From positions 868,001 to 932,000 of the forward strand of contig NC_008593.1 of assembly GCF_000014125.1 (NCBI RefSeq): a DNA stretch of 64,000 bases, read 5' to 3'. The stretch is from Clostridium novyi NT. Lineage in GTDB: Bacteria; Bacillota; Clostridia; Clostridiales; Clostridiaceae. Below the pieces are notes generated by a model. It did not search any database and was not told where the DNA came from. It saw only the letters and a program-made list of their open reading frames with translations. Made by a program: the position numbers and the translations under genes. Positions 58,257-64,000 of this stretch are shown here, piece after piece (position 1 is the stretch's first letter; every line of letters begins with the position of its first letter).

Positions 58257-58802
58257 TTAAAACCTCCCATATCTTTTGTGATTAATACTATACATTACAT
58301 CAATGTTAATAAAAGTTGAGAATTTTAGACCATGCTGAAGATAGTAAAGACTAAATATATCTGGATAAACTCCAAGTTTCTTTTTTATAGAATAGACAGT
58401 GAGAAAAGTTTTATATGAGTTGAAATATTTATCTATAGAGGGTATATATTTACCTGTTTTATAGTCAATTAATTCTAGCTTGTCATTTGATAAGAAGTGG
58501 AGTTTATCTACTTTACAACATATAAGATTAGAATCCTCTTTAAAGGTTATGAATTTGTCTAGAAGTAAAATATCACAACCTTTATCAAGAGGATTTAAGA
58601 AATAAAGTTTTATGGCATTAGTGGCATAAGATTTAAATAAAGATTCCTCGTGTTTAGATTGGTAACCTGTAGACAACCAATTTATATTAAGGATATCTAG
58701 GAGTGCATCATAAGATAAGATGGATTTAGAATAGTTTTTATTTATATCATATAAGGTTTTATGAAGTGATATATCAAGAGAAAGGTATTTATTAATCTCC
58801 AT
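58257..58802 (-). CDS. RecB-type PD-(D/E)XK nuclease domain protein
   Basis: The protein has 181 residues from the ATG at 58802, with AAAGGTGG about 10 nt upstream; a GTG at 58817 overlaps that box. The RecB/AddB-like (PDDEXK_1) motifs are visible: an early histidine (SLHKTLYDI, H14), D99 in CCKVDKLHF and the core LELIDYKTGKY (D113, K115). This is a stand-alone domain without a helicase. It could process DNA ends during element recombination or act in defence. It lies upstream of the recombinase pair in one operon. Confidence 0.8.
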   Translation of the reverse strand: MEINKYLSLDISLHKTLYDINKNYSKSILSYDALLDILNINWLSTGYQSKHEESLFKSYATNAIKLYFLNPLDKGCDILLLDKFITFKEDSNLICCKVDKLHFLSNDKLELIDYKTGKYIPSIDKYFNSYKTFLTVYSIKKKLGVYPDIFSLYYLQHGLKFSTFINIDVMYSINHKRYGRF

Positions 58803-58902
58803 TAATAAGTACACCACCTTTGCAGTAATAGGATGTGTACTGAGAGATAAAAATATACATCAAAATGAAATTTCATATAAATGAAAATGGCTAAATCTAT
58901 AA

Positions 58903-59307
58903 TTATTTAGATTCAGCCATTTTTATTTTAATTATTGTTTTAAGTTCATGAATTATCATATTAGTTATTAAATTTATTTTATCCTTATCAAAATCTAGTA
59001 CAGAAGATGTTTCAATAAAAGAATTAATTAATGAATTAATCTGTGGTTGGATTTTATTAATGTTTTTACATTCAGTATTTAAATTATCAATAGTGTATGG
59101 AGTAGAAAATAATCTTACCTCAGATAAGGGAATATCTAATTCTTTAATAATGTTATTTAGCAAAATAAGTTGAAAGGAATCTGTTTTCCCAGTTTCAATA
59201 TTACTAATTAATCCAACTGAAACATTAAGTTTATTAGCCAATTCAGTTATGGTATATCCTTTTTTATTTCTATAGGCCCGTATAGTTTTACCTAGTTGCT
59301 GCTGCAT
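58903..59307 (-). CDS. XRE-family transcriptional regulator
   Basis: The protein has 134 residues. The HTH_3 domain is at residues 6-62 (RNKKGYTITELANKLNVSVG, LISNIETGKTD). The C-terminal half is helical and may dimerise or bind a ligand. GGAGGTG lies before the ATG. It is divergent from the PIN gene and upstream of the RecB-LSR operon on the same strand, so it is the likely repressor of one or both units. Confidence 0.9.
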   Translation of the reverse strand: MQQQLGKTIRAYRNKKGYTITELANKLNVSVGLISNIETGKTDSFQLILLNNIIKELDIPLSEVRLFSTPYTIDNLNTECKNINKIQPQINSLINSFIETSSVLDFDKDKINLITNMIIHELKTIIKIKMAESK

Positions 59308-59561
59308 GAAAACACCTCCATATTTTTGATTATGGACAATGGATAGGGAGTTTAAACATAGAGATGAGATATTAGAATGTTAAAATAAATTTTAATATTA
59401 ATGTAAAATACATATATAATATGATAAAATATGGATGGAACATGGTTTTTAAGAGTATGCTTTTTTGACTTAGAAGATGTTGCAAATGTTTTTTAAACTT
59501 ATATATAGTTTATGGCTATGGCATCTAGGACAGAGTACTAGAAATCATTTAGGAGGAGAAA

Positions 59562-61088
59562 ATGAAATACTTATTGTTAGATACTAATATATATATTGAT
59601 ATGGTCGTTTATAGAAATAAAGAGAATCCACCAAAATCATATGAGTGTTTAAGAAATTTACTTGAGTTTAATCAAATCAAGTTGGTAGTTCCTAAAATTG
59701 TAAAAGATGAAGTGTATAGACATATAGAAGATGAGATAAACAAAGTGGGAGATAATTTAAAAAATTTGAAGAACAAAATAAATAATATATATTGGGTGAG
59801 TAGAGGTGACGAAGTTAGTAAATTTAAGGATAAAATAAATAATTTATCTAATAATATAAGTGAAGTTAAAATTTACTTTGATAAAAATAAGGAATCGTAT
59901 ATTCAAGAATTTAAAGAAAAAATAGCAACTATTTTTGGCAATGATAATAGTATATTAATCGAAGAAACACAAGATTTAATTTTAGGTGTAGAGAAGAGAA
60001 AAATTTATAAAAGATGTCCATTTCATATAAAAAATAAAGAATCAAGTGCAGATGCTCTAATTGTAGAAATATTAGTTAATTTAAACAAATTTATAAATTT
60101 TATTGAAGATGATAAAGTGATTTTTATTACTAAAAATTTTATCGATTTCTCAAAATCTAAAAGTAAAGAGGAAAGGGAAATTATCCATCCTGATATATGC
60201 GATAGTCTAAAAGAAAATATGTTATATGACAAATTCATATATAGCATATTTTATTATAAAACATTAAAGGAACATTTTAAAGAAGAGTTAGAAGTAGCAG
60301 AAGAGTTAGAAACTGTAATTGAAGAACAAGTTAAGGAAGAAGAGGAAGAAAGGAAAAGACATTTAGAGTATATTATTGATCTTGATAGAGAAGAGTGCGG
60401 ATTATCAGAATTATATTCCGATTATAATGTAATGGAATATATAAATGAAGATACTAAATTTGAAGAATTAAAAGGCATACTAAATAAATATAATGAGTTT
60501 AGAGACAAAGTCGAAAATTATATAATTAAATATGATGAATTGATAGATTATCTACAGAATTTGAAAAAAGTAGATTTAAAAGAATGTGTAAAAAGATTTA
60601 ATAAAAAATCAGCATTTATTACTATAGATATGGATGGAGAAGAAATAATTGATAATATGGTAGAATTTATTGATAATTATATTGTTGATATTAATTTAGT
60701 AAATTTAATTAATCAAAGCAAATATGAAATTAAAGAAGAATTTCAGTTGGAAACAATAGTTGATATATATGACTATGAAAATAATAGAATTTTATTGAAT
60801 GCAGAAGGATATCTATCACCCAGTAATTTTGGACAAGATTATATAGAATTAAAAATATTAAAAAATGGAATTTTAGTTAAAAGAGGAATAATTGATATAT
60901 CATATGGTGGAGCTGAACTTAATGATGATGGTGGAATAGGAGATGCACAAGAAGGTTATATTGAATATTATATTGATGGTATTCAAGAATACTTTGATAA
61001 TATAATAGATAAAGGTATCACAAAAATTAGTGAAAAACAAAATCTTCTAGATAAATTGATAAAACTTTTAGAAATTAATTTAGACTAA
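59562..61088 (+). CDS. Large PIN-domain protein (DUF4935-like), putative RNase effector
   Basis: The protein has 508 residues. The PIN-like nuclease domain lies at residues 1-220: YLLLDTNIYIDMV (first acidic), PKIVKDEVYRHIED, KESSADALIVEIL (third acidic), then VIFITKNFIDFSKS, where the usual TxD is TKN. A coiled helical insertion separates the first two parts. A Glu-rich linker (residues 240-265) leads to a 240-residue C-terminal region of unknown fold with a glycine-rich segment (SYGGAELNDDGGIGDAQEG). Stand-alone proteins of this size are not VapC toxins. Some act in abortive infection, which is plausible in this element. AGGAGGAG precedes the ATG. Confidence 0.78.
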   Translation: MKYLLLDTNIYIDMVVYRNKENPPKSYECLRNLLEFNQIKLVVPKIVKDEVYRHIEDEINKVGDNLKNLKNKINNIYWVSRGDEVSKFKDKINNLSNNISEVKIYFDKNKESYIQEFKEKIATIFGNDNSILIEETQDLILGVEKRKIYKRCPFHIKNKESSADALIVEILVNLNKFINFIEDDKVIFITKNFIDFSKSKSKEEREIIHPDICDSLKENMLYDKFIYSIFYYKTLKEHFKEELEVAEELETVIEEQVKEEEEERKRHLEYIIDLDREECGLSELYSDYNVMEYINEDTKFEELKGILNKYNEFRDKVENYIIKYDELIDYLQNLKKVDLKECVKRFNKKSAFITIDMDGEEIIDNMVEFIDNYIVDINLVNLINQSKYEIKEEFQLETIVDIYDYENNRILLNAEGYLSPSNFGQDYIELKILKNGILVKRGIIDISYGGAELNDDGGIGDAQEGYIEYYIDGIQEYFDNIIDKGITKISEKQNLLDKLIKLLEINLD

Positions 61089-61408
61089 TGAAATATTTAT
61101 TATGTTATAGCAAGTTAAGTTCAATGGTTAAATAAAAAATGGATTGGACTATAATGGAGATATAAAACTTATTAAAAAAGAGAAATTATACTAGGTAATA
61201 ATCATGAAGACTTAATGAGCAAAGGAAAGACTAAATTGATGTTATAAGAGTAGAGTGTAAGATGGTGAAATTATGAAAACTGGTAGCATAGAAACTTATG
61301 AATTTTAGCACACAAAATATTAAAATTGAAATATATGGACGGGTATTCGGTGTAGAAAAATTATATTAACTATTAAATATTTAACTATATAACATGAAAC
61401 AATAAAAC
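61089..61408. other. Non-coding or decayed stretch inside the element
   Basis: There are about 320 bp with only short frames, none with a ribosome binding site. I see no recognisable transposase or RNA gene. It may be degraded coding sequence. Confidence 0.4.
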
Positions 61409-61438
61409 AGCCTTGACTTTCTCTCTAGTCAGGCTTTT
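61409..61438. terminator. Bidirectional terminator near the element right end
   Basis: The stem AGCC-TGACT / AGTCA-GGCT has one bulged T, an A run on the left and a T run on the right. In the circular form it would lie directly after the extended integrase gene, as its natural terminator. Confidence 0.75.
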
Positions 61439-61481
61439 CTTTAGTTTTCCTAGGGATTTCCACCTCCAAACTCTTAAAATT

Positions 61482-61535
61482 TAAACTTGTGTTTTGAACA
61501 TAGGAGCTTCAGCACCTTGACCAGTGGAAAGTTCA
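61482..61535. other. attR: right attachment junction of the element
   Basis: The TC core is at 61509-61510, identical to the attL core. The element-side arm AACTTGTGTTTTG then ACATAGGAGCT is the inverted partner of the left arm. Host sequence (AGCACCTTGACC) resumes the lipoprotein gene immediately to the right. Confidence 0.88.
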
Positions 61536-61729
61536 ATATCTAATCCTTGTTCTTTAAAGAAACCTTCATTAATAGCTACATACATAGGAGCGTAAAAAAC
61601 AGAACGAACAACTTCATTTAACTTAACCTCTTGAAGTTCGGATTCATTTTTCTTTCCGCACCCTGTAAATATAACTGATGTGAAAATAAACATAACAGCT
61701 AAGCATGTACTTAAAATTTTCTTTTTCAT
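61509..61729 (-). pseudogene. 5' part of the SsuA-type substrate-binding lipoprotein gene
   Basis: This encodes 73 native residues: a lipoprotein signal peptide with the lipobox cysteine in IFTGCGKK, then the first strands of an NMT1/SsuA-like fold (FYAPMYVAINEGFFKEQGLD). After GQGA the frame enters the element arm and stops nine codons later. AGGAGGA lies before the ATG. A secreted 82-residue fragment may still be made. The missing part is at 47422-48213. Confidence 0.95.
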
Positions 61730-61789
61730 AGACTAGAAATTCCTCCTAATTATTCTTTATGTCACTGTATTATATGCTGGTAAGTTTTT

Positions 61790-62233
61790 ATGGGTGAGAA
61801 AGAGTTTGAAGTATTAGAAACTAAGATAAAAAATGGACTTGAAGTTACAAAACAGGATATAATATCTTTAACATTTACTCCTATAATGGGTGGAAGCATA
61901 AGTACAGTAGATAAAATACTTAATGCTATAAATATAGTAAAGGATATAAAAAAAGATTATAAAAATGATATAGAATCAATATTATATGCCTTTGCAAATA
62001 AATTTTTAAGTGGAAAAGATTTAGAAAAGGTAAAGGAGGAATTAAGAATGACTGAACTTGGCAAAAGCTTAATACAAGAGGGAATAGAAAAGGGTAAAGA
62101 TGAAGGCAAGAAAGAAAAGACTTTGGAAATCGTTAAAAAAGCAATAAAAAAAGGATTAGATAATCAAACTATAAAAGAATTAACCGATTTAGATATTGAA
62201 GAAATTGAATTAATAAGAGAAGTATTAAAATAA
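61790..62233 (+). pseudogene. Truncated Rpn/PD-(D/E)XK-type recombination-promoting nuclease, C-terminal half
   Basis: The frame gives 147 residues matching the C-terminal half of Rpn/transposase_31 proteins: DIISLTFTPIMGG, then YAFANKFLSGKDLEKVKEEL and the repetitive tail LIQEGIEKGKDEGKK. Just upstream another frame reads YAGKF, as if the gene continued before a frameshift. The PD-(D/E)XK core is absent and there is no ribosome binding site before the ATG. The intact family has about 280 residues, so this is a remnant. It sits on the host side of attR. Confidence 0.7.
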
Positions 62234-62253
62234 AAATTAAATAAGTATAAGAA

Positions 62254-62289
62254 AAATAGCTAGATCCAATTAGGTCTAGCTATTTTATT
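62254..62289 (+). terminator. Rho-independent terminator
   Basis: The stem AAATAGCTAGA / TCTAGCTATTT is followed by a T-rich run. Confidence 0.88.
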
Positions 62290-62514
62290 ATTGTAAAAAA
62301 AGTTTACACAATGTAAAAGAACGTAATATTTTTGTAAAGAATAAGTATTTAAAAAGTGATAAATATAAAGTGTTAGCAAATTTAAGTAATTATAAAATTA
62401 GTAAAAGCCCCCAAATACATTTATATGCATATAAAGTAAATTTAAGGTATAATAAATATGGTAAATATAACTATATAACTTAACAGAATGTTAAAAAGTA
62501 AGGGGGGAATTAGT

Positions 62515-63021
62515 GTGAAAAAGATATTATCTGTAATAATTATCTGTCTGGTTGGATGTGGGTGTTTTATGGGATGTAGTAGCAAAAAAGATATACATGA
62601 AGTTAATGTGTCAAAAGTATCAACTAATCAAAATAATCTTAATGAAGTTCAAGTTATTAATGAATATTTTAAGTGTTGGAATGATAAAGATTTAGGTAAA
62701 ATGGAATTATTAGAAACTGAAGAATATAAAAATAAAAAGAAAAATTTAAGCTTTAATAACTTAAAATCCGTTGGAATTATTTCTTGTAAAGAATGGGATG
62801 TTAAAGAACAAATAAAAAAAGCAATTTATGATAAGAATCAAATTAATAAATTTGATAAAGAAAATGTTAGGTGTTTTACTATACAATTTTATACAAATTC
62901 AAATGACAATAAAGAAGATAAAAACCAAAAAATTTTACAAGGTATAGTAATATTAGTTAGAAAAGATAAAAAATCTAACTGGTTAATAAGAGACGTTATG
63001 TTTAATGGTGATTTATATTAA
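62515..63021 (+). CDS. Small lipoprotein, DUF4829-like
   Basis: The start is the GTG at 62515, 7-8 nt after AAGGGGGG. The 168-residue product has a lipoprotein signal peptide ending in VGCGCFMGCSSKK, with the lipobox cysteine probably in FMGC. The mature part has VINEYFKCWNDKDLGKMELL, typical of NTF2-like or DUF4829 lipoproteins, and ends WLIRDVMFNGDLY. It would be anchored on the outer face of the membrane. Function is unknown. Confidence 0.8.
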   Translation: MKKILSVIIICLVGCGCFMGCSSKKDIHEVNVSKVSTNQNNLNEVQVINEYFKCWNDKDLGKMELLETEEYKNKKKNLSFNNLKSVGIISCKEWDVKEQIKKAIYDKNQINKFDKENVRCFTIQFYTNSNDNKEDKNQKILQGIVILVRKDKKSNWLIRDVMFNGDLY

Positions 63022-63094
63022 AGGTGATGTTTTGAAGTTATAAATAAGTCTAACTATTTCAAATACAGTGTAATAACAAAAGGAGATATAAAAC

Positions 63095-64000
63095 ATGGGA
63101 AACAAAAGAATCAGACAAAATAAAAGGAGAAGAAAGGGTAAAGATTCAAGGAAGTGGATTGGAATTTTATCTGTATTTATTTTGGGTGTAGGGTTAATCA
63201 GTTTTTATAAAGGAAAACAGTATATATCAAAAACTAATAAACCTAATAAAAATGTTAAAGTGCAACAAAAGGTAGTATCAGTACATAACAATAAACCACA
63301 AAAGAAGTTTGTAGGCACAAATGATGAAGGTAAAAAATACACTTATGATGCTAAAAAGATCTCAGAAAGAATTACTAAGCGACATTATTTTAATAATGGA
63401 GAAAAAATAGTGTTTTTAACCTTTGATGACGGAAGTTCTCCATCAGTAACTCCACAGGTTTTAAAAGTATTAAAAGAAGAAGATGTTAAAGCTACATTTT
63501 TTCTTATAGGACAAGTTATAGAACAGGGTGGAGATGCGTCTAAAAAATTAGTTAAAGAGATATTTAATAGTGGACATGCTATAGCAAATCATTCATATAG
63601 TCACGATTATAATATTTTATATCCTAATAGTAAACTAGATATAGAAGCTTTTAAAAAAGATTTTGAAAAGAATGATTGTATATTAAAGAGTATTTTAGGA
63701 GAAAATTTTTCAACAAGAGTTTTAAGATGTCCAGGTGGATATAGGACTTGGAAGGGTATGAATCCATTAAATGATTATCTTAATAAAACTAATAAGGTAT
63801 CTGTAGATTGGAATGCTTTAAGCAAAGATGCGGAAGGAAAACCTAAAAAAGCAGAAGAGTTAGCTGATTTAGCAATAGAAAGTAGTAAAGGAAAAGATGT
63901 AGTTATTTTATTAATGCATGATGCAAGAGGAAAAGAAGAAACAGCTAAAGCTCTTCCTAAAGTAATCAAATACTTTAAAAGTAAAGGATATAAATTTAAA
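63095..64000 (+). CDS. Membrane-anchored polysaccharide deacetylase (runs off the window)
   Basis: There are 302 residues up to the edge with no stop. The N-terminus is basic with one membrane helix (WIGILSVFILGVGLISF), followed by a linker. The NodB domain shows FLTFDDGSSPSVTP (catalytic and metal Asp), ANHSYSHDY (HxxxH metal site), LRCPGGYRTW and ILLMHDARG, all five motifs of CE4 deacetylases. It removes acetyl groups from peptidoglycan or a related polymer. AGGAGAT lies 7 nt before the ATG. Confidence 0.93.
   Translation, partial: MGNKRIRQNKRRRKGKDSRKWIGILSVFILGVGLISFYKGKQYISKTNKPNKNVKVQQKVVSVHNNKPQKKFVGTNDEGKKYTYDAKKISERITKRHYFNNGEKIVFLTFDDGSSPSVTPQVLKVLKEEDVKATFFLIGQVIEQGGDASKKLVKEIFNSGHAIANHSYSHDYNILYPNSKLDIEAFKKDFEKNDCILKSILGENFSTRVLRCPGGYRTWKGMNPLNDYLNKTNKVSVDWNALSKDAEGKPKKAEELADLAIESSKGKDVVILLMHDARGKEETAKALPKVIKYFKSKGYKFK

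Larger units (their letters stand above)
48212..61510. mobile_element. Integrative element with three large serine recombinases and defence-like cargo (about 13.3 kb)
   Basis: The core-to-core length is 13,297 bp. The boundaries are inferred from precise rejoining of the interrupted lipoprotein gene and from the matching inverted arms at both ends. The element encodes a terminal serine recombinase, two hypothetical proteins, an ATPase-TOPRIM pair, an IS256 remnant, a RHH-LSR-LSR-small-RecB operon, an XRE regulator and a PIN protein. There are no phage structural, conjugation or replication genes, so it is neither a complete prophage nor a self-transmissible ICE. It is best described as a serine-recombinase integrative element or genomic island. 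Confidence 0.9.

Noticed and set aside
58903..61088. XRE regulator and PIN protein as a classical toxin-antitoxin pair
   Set aside because: The genes are divergent, not an operon with the antitoxin first. The PIN protein is 508 residues rather than about 130, and the XRE protein is a normal-sized regulator.
62303..62317. TTTACA-CAA-TGTAAA inverted repeat before the lipoprotein gene as an operator
   Set aside because: Six-base AT-rich arms are expected by chance in such DNA and no regulator is linked.

Overview
The window is very AT-rich, uses strong GGAGG-type ribosome binding sites, has TTG and GTG starts, and carries a clostridial gene order (DUF4321-maf-radC-mreBCD-PBP2-minCDE-rodA-mgsA). 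This indicates a chromosome of Clostridium sensu stricto (cluster I). The C. novyi / C. botulinum group III neighbourhood is my best guess, but it is an inference from gene content, not a database match.

Layout. Positions 1-5.3 kb hold the start of a PHP phosphoesterase, an M16C metallopeptidase, a small DUF5301-like protein and the branched-chain amino acid carrier BrnQ. At 5.8-7.4 kb an IS1182-family insertion sequence with a frameshifted transposase sits inside a terminator hairpin and has duplicated it. From 7.5 to 13.6 kb come a protein with a short collagen-like stretch, a proline peptidase, small proteins, an FUSC-type membrane protein, a C_GCAxxG_C_C protein and a membrane-anchored L7/L12-like protein. 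A tRNA-Leu(CAA) follows, then polA-coaE-lytic transglycosylase, tRNA-Leu(GAG) and several small genes. Positions 20.8-31.5 kb are the cell-shape and division cluster. MreB there has an unusual highly charged insertion of about 40 residues. Positions 31.6-47.4 kb hold a permease, an [FeFe]-hydrogenase-like protein, DUF4912 plus a GH57 branching enzyme, an M16 peptidase, recX, a transglutaminase-like membrane protein, an SsuBC-type ABC transporter and a giant acyl-CoA dehydratase activase.

The main accessory region is 48.2-61.5 kb. It is one integrated element of about 13.3 kb that splits the lipoprotein gene of the SsuABC-type transporter. The two gene halves rejoin in frame at a shared GA dinucleotide, so both ends can be placed to the base. 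The element carries: a large serine recombinase (LSR) at its left end, whose reading frame runs through the attachment site; two hypothetical genes; an AAA ATPase (DUF3696-like) overlapping a TOPRIM (DUF4435/OLD-like) gene, which resembles two-gene anti-phage systems such as PARIS; an IS256 remnant; an operon of a RecB-type PD-(D/E)XK protein, a 47-residue protein, two overlapping large serine recombinases and a ribbon-helix-helix protein preceded by a 54-bp palindrome; an XRE regulator; and a divergent 508-residue PIN-domain protein. This looks like a defence-carrying integrative element with three serine recombinases. The three-recombinase organisation and the palindrome are the most unusual parts.

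To the right of the element are the 5' end of the broken transporter gene, a truncated Rpn-type nuclease, a small lipoprotein and the start of a polysaccharide deacetylase that runs off the window.
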